From CAZHZT01 sp964537285 (lineage in GTDB: Bacteria > Bacteroidota > Bacteroidia > Chitinophagales > Saprospiraceae), in assembly GCA_964537285.1 (NCBI GenBank), contig CAZHZT010000124.1:1-18009 (forward strand): a stretch of DNA of 18,009 nucleotides, in the 5' to 3' direction. A program made the translations under genes and the position numbers. Position 1 is the first letter of the stretch; the number at the start of each line of letters is the position of its first letter. A model generated the notes under the pieces. The model had not been told where the DNA came from. It made no database searches and worked only from the letters and a program-made list of their open reading frames with translations. Positions 6,803 through 14,252 of this stretch are shown piece after piece.

Positions 6803-7783
6803 GAAAGGTGGGTGCACGGGTTTATTATCCAATATTTCCTCAATCTTATTCATAACCTCATCTGTTAATAATTCGATTGTATCCAATGCTTCCAGGTTTT
6901 CTTCCAATTGGTACAATTTTGATGCTCCCAGGATAATCGTGCTCACATTTGGATTTTTAGCACACCAGGCCAAGGCCAGCTTTGGCAGCGAAGTACCAAG
7001 TTCCTGAGCGAGTTTATTCAGCTCCCGGGCTTTTTCCAATCTTTCCGGGCTGATAGCTCTTTCCTTGAGCCATTCCAGCCCCTCCATTCCAAGTCTGGTT
7101 CCTTCAGGGAATTTTTCCAGGTATTTAGGTGTCAATACTCCGGAAGCCAGGGGCGACCAAATGGTGGTTCCCAGGCCTACAGTTTTGTAGATCTGTGCAT
7201 ATTCAACTTCAAATTTTTCTCTGTGGAACATATTGTACTGAGGCTGTTCCATTGTTGGGCCGATCAAGCGATATTCCTTAGCGACCATATGCGCTTCCAT
7301 AATTTCCTGAGCTGACCATTCTGACGTTCCCCAATAAAGGATTTTACCCTGCTGGATAAGGTGGTTCATTGCCCAGACGGTTTCTTCGATCGGAGTATTT
7401 TTATCCGGGCGGTGGCAGAAAAGCAAGTCCAGATAATCGACCTGAAGGCGGCGCATAGCAGCTTCGCATCCCTCGAAGATGTGTTTGCGGCTTAAGCCGG
7501 TTTGATTGGGCTTTTTACGGCCATCACCAAAGAATACTTTGCTGGAAACTACGTAGCTGGTGCGGTCCCAGCCTAGTTTTTTAAGGATATTTCCCATAAC
7601 GACCTCTGACTGGCCGCGCGCATAAATCTCGGCATTGTCAAAAAAGTTGACGCCATTTTCATAGGCTTTTATCATTAGTTCCTCAGCTACATCATCGCCA
7701 ATTTGCTTGCCGAATGTGAGCCAGGAACCTAAGGAAAGTACACTTACCTGGAGACCAGAGCGGCCTAATCTTCTATATTGCAT
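6800..7783 (-). CDS. Aldo/keto reductase, Kv-beta-like subfamily
   Basis: This is an NADPH-dependent oxidoreductase with a TIM barrel. The catalytic tetrad is complete: Asp49 and Tyr54 in FFDNAEIYARGQSE, Lys82 in VVSSKVFF and His124 in LLFCHRPD. The C-terminal cofactor segment STIILGASKLYQLEENLEAL resembles the potassium-channel beta-subunit / YghZ branch, and 327 residues fits it. Bacterial members reduce aldehydes such as methylglyoxal; the substrate here cannot be told from sequence. The ATG is at 7781-7783. It follows dapB by 54 bp on the same strand. A TATCTTTA word in that gap (7 of 8 to the -7 consensus) could allow separate expression. Confidence 0.92.
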   Translation of the reverse strand: MQYRRLGRSGLQVSVLSLGSWLTFGKQIGDDVAEELMIKAYENGVNFFDNAEIYARGQSEVVMGNILKKLGWDRTSYVVSSKVFFGDGRKKPNQTGLSRKHIFEGCEAAMRRLQVDYLDLLFCHRPDKNTPIEETVWAMNHLIQQGKILYWGTSEWSAQEIMEAHMVAKEYRLIGPTMEQPQYNMFHREKFEVEYAQIYKTVGLGTTIWSPLASGVLTPKYLEKFPEGTRLGMEGLEWLKERAISPERLEKARELNKLAQELGTSLPKLALAWCAKNPNVSTIILGASKLYQLEENLEALDTIELLTDEVMNKIEEILDNKPVHPPF

Positions 7784-7837
7784 AAACTTAGATTAAGGAT
7801 TAAAGATATAGGATAAAAGGTATTTTTTGGAAATGGT

Positions 7838-8557
7838 TTAAAGCACTAGCACATCTTGCATGTTGTATACTCCCTTTTTGCCAACGATCCATTCTGCAGC
7901 AAGGAGAGCACCTTTGGCGAATCCTTCGCGTGAATGAGCGGTGTGTTTGATTTCAATAGTGTCAATTGAGCTGCGATAGCTTACTGTGTGGGTGCCCGGA
8001 GTAGGATCAATTCTTTCAGAAGAAATAGGTATGGATTTATCATTTGGAGAACTTTCGGTTTCGGTTAAATGCCAATCTGTTTTTCTACTGATGTTTTGAA
8101 TAATATCTCTGGCTAAAGAGATAGCGGTGCCACTGGGGGCATCTTTTTTTTGAGTATGATGGATTTCTTTTAAATCAATGTCATAAGAAGGGTGATCATT
8201 CATCCATTGGGCGAGTTGACGATTTAGGGCAAAAAAGAGATTTACGCCAATACTAAAGTTGGAAGCATATATAAAGGCACCTTGCTGCTGTTCTACCAAT
8301 TCTTTAATGGTTTCGAATTTATCCAGCCAGCCTGTAGTTCCGGAAACGGTAGGTATGCCATTGGAGAGACACCAATGGATGTTGTCGTAGGCTGATTCAG
8401 GAGTCGAGAACTCGATGGCTACGTCCGCTTTTTTCAATTTTTGGAGCACATCGTCGTTTCGGTTGTCATCATCTAGTTTTAGAACAATTTCGTGTTTCTT
8501 AGCTAGTTTTTCAATGGTTTTACCCATTTTTCCGTAGCCGATTAGAGCGATTTTCAT
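7838..8557 (-). CDS. dapB: 4-hydroxy-tetrahydrodipicolinate reductase
   Basis: DapB makes tetrahydrodipicolinate with NAD(P)H in the lysine / diaminopimelate pathway that feeds peptidoglycan. The nucleotide-binding start IALIGYGKMGKTI (3-15) is a Rossmann GxGxxG, with Asp29-Asp30 after strand 2 favouring NADH. GTTGW (73-77), ASNFSIGVN (98-106) and the substrate motif EIHHTQKKDAPSGTA (131-145), holding the catalytic His-Lys pair, are all intact. The length of 239 matches the compact Bacteroidota form. The ATG is at 8555-8557. It lies downstream of the cysteine desulfurase gene on the same strand, but an interrupted hairpin (8582-8689) separates them. Confidence 0.95.
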   Translation of the reverse strand: MKIALIGYGKMGKTIEKLAKKHEIVLKLDDDNRNDDVLQKLKKADVAIEFSTPESAYDNIHWCLSNGIPTVSGTTGWLDKFETIKELVEQQQGAFIYASNFSIGVNLFFALNRQLAQWMNDHPSYDIDLKEIHHTQKKDAPSGTAISLARDIIQNISRKTDWHLTETESSPNDKSIPISSERIDPTPGTHTVSYRSSIDTIEIKHTAHSREGFAKGALLAAEWIVGKKGVYNMQDVLVL

Positions 8558-8581
8558 AGAATATATGTTAGAAGTCTATAG

Positions 8582-8689
8582 AGAAGGAGTGGTTTCAAAA
8601 GTTACATTTTTTCACAATTTATGTCAAAGAACTAAAAGTTATTGTTTGCCCTGGAAGGGCAAACAATAACTTTTGAAACCACTCCTTCT
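8582..8689. terminator. 33-bp-arm hairpin after the cysteine desulfurase gene, interrupted by an insertion
   Basis: The right arm 8657-8689 is perfectly complementary to a left arm of 8582-8596 joined to 8634-8651, with loop TGGAA. Between those two left-arm pieces sit a 29-bp miniature-element remnant and an extra copy of AAAAGTTA. Removing the insertion and one copy restores a perfect 33-bp stem, so the hairpin predates it. It starts 10 bp past the desulfurase stop (leftward reading) and ends 24 nt before dapB. Confidence 0.8.
8597..8641 (-). mobile_element. 29-bp miniature-element remnant with 8-bp direct repeats
   Basis: Positions 8605-8633 are the exact reverse complement of the first 29 bases of full copy C (AGTTCTTTGACATAAATTGT and the following GAAAAAATG). 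They are flanked by perfect direct repeats AAAAGTTA at 8597-8604 and 8634-8641. One end of the element is intact; the other end and the core are gone up to the edge of the direct repeat. AAGTTAC at the repeat edge resembles AAGTTCC inside the element, so slippage at this near-repeat could have removed about 82 bp. Confidence 0.8.
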
Positions 8690-8699
8690 TTATTTAGGA

Positions 8700-9824
8700 T
8701 TACAATAAGGTTTGTAATTTTTCCACCAATTGATCTACTTCTTCCAGAGTGTTTTTATGGCAAAAAGAAAAGCGAATAGCCTTGTAATCCGGGTCAGCCT
8801 GGATTGCTTTTAGCACATGAGAGCCTTGTTCTGCGCCACTACTGCAGGCACTGCCCCCTGAAGCTGCAATTCCCGCAATATCTAAACTGATGAGTAGCAA
8901 ATCTGATTTGGGTGAAGGAGGAAAAGCTACGTTTAAGACGCGGAAGTGGCTATTCTCCGGAGAAATAAAGCGAACCCCTGGAATAGAATCTTGAAGCCGT
9001 TCCTTCATATAGGATTTTACCCGTTTCATTTGTTCGCTTCTTTCTTCAATTTCTTCATAAGCTAATTCAAGAGCTCTTCCAAGGCCCGAAATACCGTATA
9101 AGTTTTCGGTACCGGCACGCATATTGCGTTCCTGGGATCCTCCATCGATATAGGGCTTTAATTGATAATCACCATTAATGTAAACGAAGCCAATCCCCTT
9201 AGGTCCGTGAAATTTATGGCCAGAGCCAGAGAGGAAATCTACATTCAATTCAGATAAATTAATGGGATAATAGCCAACCGTTTGGACGGTGTCCGAATGA
9301 AAAAGGGATTCGTGTTCCTTGCAGAGGTTGCCGACAGCTTCTAGGTCAATCAAAGTGCCGATCTCATTATTAGCGTGCATAAGAGAAACCAAGGTCTTCT
9401 TTGTGCTTGCTTTCAACATTTGCTCTAAGGCGCTCAGATCTACATTGCCGAGGGAATCCACCGGGACATATTCTACTTCGGCAGACTTTTGGTTTGCCAA
9501 AGTATCTAAAGAGTGTAGTACACAGTGGTGTTCGGTTAGTGTACTTATAATGCGTTCCACCCCCAGGTCGCGAACGGCCCCTTTCAAGACCATATTGTTG
9601 GATTCGGTTCCTCCGGAAGTAAAGAAGATCTCTCCAAGAGAGGCATGTAAATTATTGGCTACGATTTTTCTAGCCTCCTCGATCAGTGTTCGGGAATGCC
9701 TTCCTTCCGCATGGATGGAAGAGGGATTTCCCACACATTCTTGCATGGTTGCCGCCATTTTTTCAATGACTCTGGGATCCATTGCTGTCGTAGCAGCATT
9801 ATCAAAATATATTCGGTTAGACAT
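8700..9824 (-). CDS. Cysteine desulfurase, NifS/IscS type
   Basis: This PLP enzyme takes sulfur from L-cysteine as an enzyme persulfide for Fe-S clusters or tRNA thiolation. Counting from the chosen start (374 residues): YFDNAATTAMDP (6-17), TSGGTESNN (69-77), EHHCVLHSL with the PLP-stacking His (98-106), HANNEIGT (150-157), the PLP lysine in SGSGHKFHGPKG (Lys204) and the active Cys in GGSACSSGAEQ (Cys327). The start at ATG 9822-9824 is preferred over the longer frame to 9884, which would overlap the upstream gene by 44 bp and add 20 unrelated residues; AGAGAAAA lies just upstream. It trails the class V gene by 16 bp. No iscU or tRNA thiolase gene is in view, so IscS versus NifS naming is left open. 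Confidence 0.93.
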   Translation of the reverse strand: MSNRIYFDNAATTAMDPRVIEKMAATMQECVGNPSSIHAEGRHSRTLIEEARKIVANNLHASLGEIFFTSGGTESNNMVLKGAVRDLGVERIISTLTEHHCVLHSLDTLANQKSAEVEYVPVDSLGNVDLSALEQMLKASTKKTLVSLMHANNEIGTLIDLEAVGNLCKEHESLFHSDTVQTVGYYPINLSELNVDFLSGSGHKFHGPKGIGFVYINGDYQLKPYIDGGSQERNMRAGTENLYGISGLGRALELAYEEIEERSEQMKRVKSYMKERLQDSIPGVRFISPENSHFRVLNVAFPPSPKSDLLLISLDIAGIAASGGSACSSGAEQGSHVLKAIQADPDYKAIRFSFCHKNTLEEVDQLVEKLQTLL

Positions 9825-9840
9825 GATATGTGAATTTTCT

Positions 9841-11334
9841 CTAGAACCATTCAGCCACTTTGGCTTGTTCAAAGCCAGGCTCATTTATGTGCATGAATTC
9901 GTTGGTATGGGGATTATAACGGTATTCATTTTCCCATTGTTTAAAGTTGGAAGCCACCTCTTCGATTGCATTCATAACAAAGTTCATTTCATCATTAGTC
10001 ATGGTCGGGTGGATAGAAAGACGTACCCAGCCCGGTTTGGCGGAAAGGTCTCCGATATTGATGCGCTCGGTAATTTCATGTGAATACTCCGTGGATACTC
10101 CCAGGAGATAGTGTCCGTAAGTTCCGGCGCAGGAACATCCTCCACGAGTTTGTATACCGTAAAGATCATTAAGTAACTTAACGGCAAGATTGTAGTGCAG
10201 GTCTTTAATATAGAAAGAGATAATACCTAACCTGTTTTTGCGGTGTTGATCAGCTAGAATGTAAAGATTAGGGATTTTATCCATTTTTTTCCAAATAATT
10301 TCCAGCAGTTCATGTTCTCTTCGTAACATGTTAGCTACTCCCATTTGCTCTTTGAGTTGAATAGCCTTTGTTGCTCGCATAGTTTGAAGAAAACTTGGCG
10401 TACCACCATCTTCACGGGCCTCGATTTCTTCGCTGTAGCGGTGTTCTCCCCAGGGGTTCGTCCAATCAACAGTGCCACCACCCGGATTATCCGGGACGCG
10501 GTTGTGGTAGAGGGATTCGTTGAAGATTAGTATGCCTGAGGAGCCGGGACCACCCAGGAACTTATGGGGTGAAAAATAAATAGCATCCAGGTGTTGCAAA
10601 GGATGTTCCGGATGCATATTAATGTCGATATATGGTGCAGATGCGGCGAAATCTACGAAGCAGTAGCCTCCGTTTTCATGCATGATCTGAGCTATTTCAT
10701 GATAAGGAGTGATGATGCCGGTTACATTTGAGCAAGAAGTTACTGCGGCGAATTTGTGTTTCCGGTTTTTGTATTTCCGGAGTACTTCATGGAGGCCATC
10801 AAACTTTACCAGACCTTCGGAAGTAGGAGGGATGATTTCAAGATCTGCAATGGTTTCAAGCCAGGAGGTTTGGTTAGAGTGGTGTTCCATGTGCGTACAG
10901 AAAATAACGGGCCTTTCTTCCTCGGGCAGATTAAGCTTATCCATGAATTTTTCATGGATACGGAGGCCGAGGATCCGTTGAAATTTATTTGCTACTCCGG
11001 TCATTCCGGAGTTGGAGGAAATCAATATATCTTTTTTCGTTGCCCCAACATGGTCTTTTATGACTTGGCGGGCCTTTTTATAAGCCATCGTCATTAAGTG
11101 GCCTGTTACATTGGTTTCGGTATGGGTGTTGGCTACAAACGGATAAATTTCATTTAAAAACAGCTCTTCGATGGGCCTGTACTGCCTTCCACTGGCAGTC
11201 CAGTCGGTATAGATAATTTTTTTGGTGCCAAAAGGAGTAGTAACGGTTTGGTCAATTCCGATAATATTTTTCCGGAATGGAGTAAAGTACGCTTCTGTGC
11301 TGGTCTTTTCTAGTCTCAATGTGTCCGTTGACAT
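9841..11334 (-). CDS. Class V aminotransferase / cysteine desulfurase-like enzyme
   Basis: This 497-residue PLP fold-type I protein belongs to the class V group with SufS, kynureninase and MoCo sulfurase relatives. Visible parts are TDWTASGRQYRP (43-54), SSNSGMTGVANKF (106-118), THMEHHSNQTSW (147-158), the PLP Asp in CFVDFAASAPY (Asp228), the PLP lysine in FSPHKFLGGPGSSG (Lys258) and a C-terminal loop with TRGGCSCAGTYGHYLLG (397-412), whose cysteines stand where desulfurases carry the reactive Cys. It is about 90 residues longer than SufS, with an Arg/Gly-rich insert near 280-310 and an extended C-terminus. The 16-bp spacing to the NifS-type gene implies one transcript. Sulfur transfer is plausible; a different C-S or C-N lyase activity is possible. 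Confidence 0.8.
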   Translation of the reverse strand: MSTDTLRLEKTSTEAYFTPFRKNIIGIDQTVTTPFGTKKIIYTDWTASGRQYRPIEELFLNEIYPFVANTHTETNVTGHLMTMAYKKARQVIKDHVGATKKDILISSNSGMTGVANKFQRILGLRIHEKFMDKLNLPEEERPVIFCTHMEHHSNQTSWLETIADLEIIPPTSEGLVKFDGLHEVLRKYKNRKHKFAAVTSCSNVTGIITPYHEIAQIMHENGGYCFVDFAASAPYIDINMHPEHPLQHLDAIYFSPHKFLGGPGSSGILIFNESLYHNRVPDNPGGGTVDWTNPWGEHRYSEEIEAREDGGTPSFLQTMRATKAIQLKEQMGVANMLRREHELLEIIWKKMDKIPNLYILADQHRKNRLGIISFYIKDLHYNLAVKLLNDLYGIQTRGGCSCAGTYGHYLLGVSTEYSHEITERINIGDLSAKPGWVRLSIHPTMTNDEMNFVMNAIEEVASNFKQWENEYRYNPHTNEFMHINEPGFEQAKVAEWF

Positions 11335-11401
11335 ATGCAGGAATGGATTTATAGTGTTTCAATTGTAGTTGCTGTGTATTACCTTCGAGATGGCAAAAGA
11401 T

Positions 11402-11416
11402 GTACACAGAGTGTAC
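11402..11416. promoter_or_regulatory. Perfect dyad upstream of the class V enzyme gene
   Basis: GTACACAGAGTGTAC is a 6-3-6 inverted repeat lying 68 bp upstream of the start at 11334. It may be an operator, or the tip of a weaker longer hairpin: flanking words pair loosely out to about 11360 and 11455 (for example CGAGATGGC with GCGGTCTCCG). No regulator gene is adjacent. Confidence 0.35.
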
Positions 11417-11498
11417 GTGAGCGGTCTCCGATAGGCAATTAACAATTATAGCAAATATCAAAGAATTTTTTTCTGTAATTTTAATAAATTCTTATTAA

Positions 11499-12881
11499 TT
11501 ATTTGTTTAAAATGCGTTCAGCCGTTTCTTGCGCTTGTTTAGCCAGTTCATTGGCTTTTTCTGCGGAACTCGCCTCGGTGTAGACGCGAATGATAGGTTC
11601 CGTATTAGATTTCCGAAGGTGTAACCAGCTATCAGGGAAGTCAATTTTAAGGCCATCGATGGTATTTTGAGGAAAATCCTTGTAGGTTTCGCTGAAACCT
11701 TTGAGCAAAGCTTCGATATTGATTTCAGGGGTAAGCTGGATTTTATTTTTCATAATGGTATAATCCGGGTAGGAAGCACGAATTTCAGAAGCTTTTTTTC
11801 CTTCTTTGGCCATGAAACTCAGAAAAAGAGCGATTCCGACCAAAGCATCTCTACCATAGTGCAGTTCAGGATAAATAATACCACCATTGCCTTCACCACC
11901 AATGACGGCTTCAGTGGCCTTCATTTGATTCACTACATTCACTTCTCCGACTGCAGAGGCAAAGTATTGCTGGCCGTGTTTTTCTGTTACATCTCTGAGG
12001 GATCGGGAAGACGAAAGGTTGGAAACAGTTGGTCCTTTTTTATTTTGCAGAACATAATCAGCTACAGCTACTAAGGTATATTCTTCACCAAAGATGCTAC
12101 CATCTTCGGAGACGAAAGCCAGGCGGTCTACATCAGGATCAACGGCTATTCCAAGGTCGGCATTTTCGGCTTTCACCGTTTTGGCCAATTGGTCCAGATG
12201 TTGGGGCAGAGGCTCGGGATTATGGGCAAAATGACCATTCATTTCACCGTTTATGAGAATGGTTTCACACCCCAGTTTGCCCAGCAATGCGGGCACTGCT
12301 ACTGCTCCGGTAGAGTTTACGGAGTCGACAACGATTCTTAATTTGCGTTGCGCTATGGCTGAATCGTGAACGATGGGAAGGTTTAGGATGTGTGCAATGT
12401 GCTTGTCCAGATAGCTTTCATCTTCCCTATAAGAGCCTAGCTGATCCACGGAGGCAAAGTTGAAGTCGAGTTTTTGGCTCATTTCAAGCACTTTTTGGCC
12501 TTCCTCACCGGAGATAAATTCTCCTTTTTCATTTAGAAGTTTCAAGGCGTTCCATTCCTTAGGGTTGTGACTGGCAGTGAGGATAATTCCGCCACCGGCA
12601 TTTTCTTCTGGTACAGCCATTTCCACTGTAGGAGTCGTAGACAGGCCCAGGTCGACCACATCCATACCCAGAGCTATTAATGTATGACTGACCAACTGGG
12701 TCAGCATCGGGCCAGAGATACGTGCGTCTCTTCCAATAACGATTTTATTTTTTCCGCTAGATTGTTTTACCCACTGCCCGAAAGCGGCTGCAGATTCTAC
12801 AATATCAATAGGAGTGAGATTGTCGCCTTTAGGGCCTCCTATAGTTCCCCTAAAACCTGAAATAGATTTTATTAGTGCCAA
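11499..12881 (-). CDS. glmM: Phosphoglucosamine mutase
   Basis: GlmM interconverts glucosamine-6-phosphate and glucosamine-1-phosphate on the way to UDP-GlcNAc, needed for peptidoglycan and LPS. The active-site phosphoserine is in GIILTASHNPKEWNALK (Ser104), the Mg-binding loop is AVDPDVDRLA (Asp248, Asp250, Asp252), the sugar loop is GGEGNGGI (328-335), and the C-terminal phosphate-binding motif is RKSNTEPIIRVY (423-434). The length of 460 is normal. The N-terminus (ALIKSISGFRGTIGG) is the family start, and an in-frame stop at 12894-12896 rules out an upstream start, so the initiation codon is TTG 12879-12881. The gene seems to stand alone, behind a long structured leader (12912-13101). Confidence 0.93.
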   Translation of the reverse strand: MALIKSISGFRGTIGGPKGDNLTPIDIVESAAAFGQWVKQSSGKNKIVIGRDARISGPMLTQLVSHTLIALGMDVVDLGLSTTPTVEMAVPEENAGGGIILTASHNPKEWNALKLLNEKGEFISGEEGQKVLEMSQKLDFNFASVDQLGSYREDESYLDKHIAHILNLPIVHDSAIAQRKLRIVVDSVNSTGAVAVPALLGKLGCETILINGEMNGHFAHNPEPLPQHLDQLAKTVKAENADLGIAVDPDVDRLAFVSEDGSIFGEEYTLVAVADYVLQNKKGPTVSNLSSSRSLRDVTEKHGQQYFASAVGEVNVVNQMKATEAVIGGEGNGGIIYPELHYGRDALVGIALFLSFMAKEGKKASEIRASYPDYTIMKNKIQLTPEINIEALLKGFSETYKDFPQNTIDGLKIDFPDSWLHLRKSNTEPIIRVYTEASSAEKANELAKQAQETAERILNK

Positions 12882-12895
12882 GGTGTTTCTTTTTT

Positions 12896-12912
12896 AGTTC
12901 CACACAATTTGT
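12896..12912 (+). mobile_element. 17-bp fragment matching the miniature-element end
   Basis: AGTTCCACACAATTTGT is identical to an internal stretch near the right end of copies B and C, then diverges (TAAGGG instead of CAAAGA). It lies in the glmM leader, abutting the long inverted repeat. Seventeen bases is more than chance expects here, but no boundaries or direct repeats remain. Confidence 0.5.
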
Positions 12913-13101
12913 TAAGGGATCAGGAAAATAATACCCTACCTATTTTACTTGTCCTTTTTTCCTCAGGCTTTGTTGGAAAGCCTCGCCGTACCTTTGGGTC
13001 CCGAAGGCATTCGGGACAAGTTATGCCTACGTTTTCCGCCTAGCCTGAGAAAAAAATTACTTCGCAAAATTTGGGTAGCTTATTAATTGCCTAATCCCTA
13101 A
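12912..13101 (-). repeat. 190-bp imperfect inverted repeat in the glmM leader
   Basis: The tip is a perfect 8-bp stem (GTCCCGAA / TTCGGGAC, 12998-13017) with a 4-base loop. Outside it, CTCAGGCT pairs with AGCCTGAG, a T-rich stretch with an A-rich one, and TTAAGGGAT (12912-12920) with ATCCCTAA at the far edge, with mismatches and small gaps between. It ends 30 nt from the glmM start codon and begins about 23 nt after the presumed transcription start. It could be a structured leader RNA or an old miniature element. Confidence 0.65.
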
Positions 13102-13129
13102 AGAAAGTCTTTTTCAATGAATAACAGAA

Positions 13130-13137
13130 CAAAGATA
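13130..13137 (-). promoter_or_regulatory. Putative -7 box of glmM
   Basis: Read leftwards this is TATCTTTG, an exact TAnnTTTG match, giving a start near 13124 and a leader of about 240 nt. No TTG is found at the usual -33 spacing, so confidence is limited. It forms an inverted pair with the identical box at 13180-13187. Confidence 0.4.
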
Positions 13138-13179
13138 AGGAATTAACCCTAAGGTTCGCCTTTCGCTGCATCCTTTTGC

Positions 13180-13187
13180 TATCTTTG
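13180..13187 (+). promoter_or_regulatory. Putative -7 box of the methyltransferase operon
   Basis: TATCTTTG matches TAnnTTTG exactly, giving a start near 13194 and a leader of about 330 nt that includes the whole interrupted hairpin. As with its mirror partner, no TTG stands at the expected -33 position. Confidence 0.4.
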
Positions 13188-13208
13188 GCCCTGAAATAAG
13201 GTAATTAA

Positions 13209-13491
13209 ATGAGGCTGCCAAATAAGTAATTCGTGCGGCTTAGGAAAAGTATTTTCTATTGAGGGGCGTTCTTTTTTTGAAATTTTTAGTAAAAGTTTCA
13301 GTTCTTTGACATAAATTGTGAGAAATGGAACTTCAAAATGATAAACCTTTCAGCCACAAGGGTATTCAAGGTGTATCATTTTGAAGTTCCACACAATTTG
13401 TCAAAGAACGAAAATTTCAAAAAAAAGAAAGCCCCTCAAAAAAGAAACTTTCCTGCCAGTCGCAACGAACCTACTTATGAGACAGCCTCAT
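13209..13491. repeat. Long inverted repeat split by miniature-element copy B
   Basis: The outer edge ATGAGGCTG (13209-13217) pairs with CAGCCTCAT (13483-13491). Further in, ATAAGTA pairs with TACTTAT, TTGAGGGGC with GCCCCTCAA, and a T-rich run ending in GAAATTTT with AAAATTTC followed by an A-rich run. Taking out the element and one direct-repeat copy leaves a stem-loop of about 165 bp with arms near 80 nt. The right edge is 32 nt from the methyltransferase start codon. Confidence 0.7.
13292..13418 (+). mobile_element. Miniature inverted-repeat element, copy B, with 8-bp target duplication
   Basis: The element is 13300-13410 (111 bp), starting AGTTCTTTGACA and ending TGTCAAAGAACG. Flanks AAAGTTTC (13292-13299) and AAAATTTC (13411-13418) agree at 7 of 8 positions. 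It lies near the tip of the older inverted repeat 13209-13491, inside the leader of the methyltransferase operon. Confidence 0.85.
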
Positions 13492-13523
13492 CTGGATGAA
13501 GTTTTAATAAATCTGCTACTTTT

Positions 13524-14252
13524 ATGAGTGCTAACTGGTTTGAGGAGTGGTTCAATTCTGAATATTATCCCATTTTGTACAAAAATCGGGACGAGGAAGA
13601 GGCCGCGCGATTCATCAATGTCATATTAAATCATTTAGATCCTCAGCCTAAGGCTTGTATGTTAGATCTTGCCTGTGGTAAAGGACGTTATTCCGTACAG
13701 TTGGCCAACAAGGGGTATGGAGTTACAGGGCTGGATATTGCGGATGCCAATATTGAATATGCCCAACAGTTTGAACGGGAAAACCTCTCTTTCTTCAAGC
13801 ATGATATGCGTTTGCCTTTTCGGGTAAATTACTTTGACTATATTTTTAATTTTTTTACCAGTTTTGGGTATTTTGAAACCTATGCAGATCATTTAAATAC
13901 CATAAAAAATGTTCATATAGGCTTAAAACAAGGTGGAAAATTTGTATTAGATTTTTTTAATACTCATAAAGTTCTTTATAATTTGGTTCCCAAAGAGGAG
14001 AAAAGGGAAAATGGAATCGTCTTCCGTATTGAGCGCTTTGTAGAAGATGGTTATATCATCAAAAAGATTGAAGTTGATGATGGAGGGAAGCAACAGGTTT
14101 TCCGGGAAAAAGTGCGGGGATTTACATTGGAGGAACTGATTGCTTTGTTTGAGGAGGCAGGCTTACATATTCTTGATGTATTTGGGAACTACGACCTTGG
14201 AAATTATGAGACGCTTCATTCTGATCGATTGATTTTAATTGCAGGTAAATGA
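13524..14252 (+). CDS. Class I SAM-dependent methyltransferase
   Basis: This is a Rossmann-fold methyltransferase. Motif I is MLDLACGKGRYS (46-57), the acidic end of strand 2 is GLDIADANIEYAQ (69-81; Asp71 binds the ribose), motif II is in HDMRLPFRVNYFDYIFNFFTSFGYF, and a post-I helix ends in GGKFVLDFFN. The 242 residues are cytoplasmic with no membrane segment. The style resembles small-molecule methyltransferases of the Methyltransf_25/11 kind; the substrate cannot be named. It is first in an operon whose next gene overlaps its stop by 4 bp (ATGA at 14249-14252), so translational coupling with the PAP2 phosphatase is likely. The ATG at 13524 is the first in frame. Confidence 0.9.
   Translation: MSANWFEEWFNSEYYPILYKNRDEEEAARFINVILNHLDPQPKACMLDLACGKGRYSVQLANKGYGVTGLDIADANIEYAQQFERENLSFFKHDMRLPFRVNYFDYIFNFFTSFGYFETYADHLNTIKNVHIGLKQGGKFVLDFFNTHKVLYNLVPKEEKRENGIVFRIERFVEDGYIIKKIEVDDGGKQQVFREKVRGFTLEELIALFEEAGLHILDVFGNYDLGNYETLHSDRLILIAGK

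Larger units (their letters stand above)
12882..13523. other. Gene-free divergent region with two promoters, two long inverted repeats and one mobile element
   Basis: This 642-bp gap separates leftward glmM from the rightward methyltransferase operon. From left to right it contains a short piece of miniature-element end (12896-12912), a 190-bp imperfect inverted repeat (12912-13101), two outward-facing TATCTTTG boxes (13130-13137 and 13180-13187) and a second, larger inverted repeat (13209-13491) split by miniature-element copy B. No coding frame of note is seen. Confidence 0.75.

Noticed and set aside
9319..10083. 254-codon frame opposite the cysteine desulfurase genes
   Set aside because: It is antisense to two well-supported enzymes whose motifs are complete; its protein shows no domain.
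12882..13523. tRNA or rRNA gene in the large divergent gap
   Set aside because: No cloverleaf with a GGTTCGAATCC-type arm or rRNA-like stretch was found; the symmetry is explained by two long inverted repeats and a mobile element.
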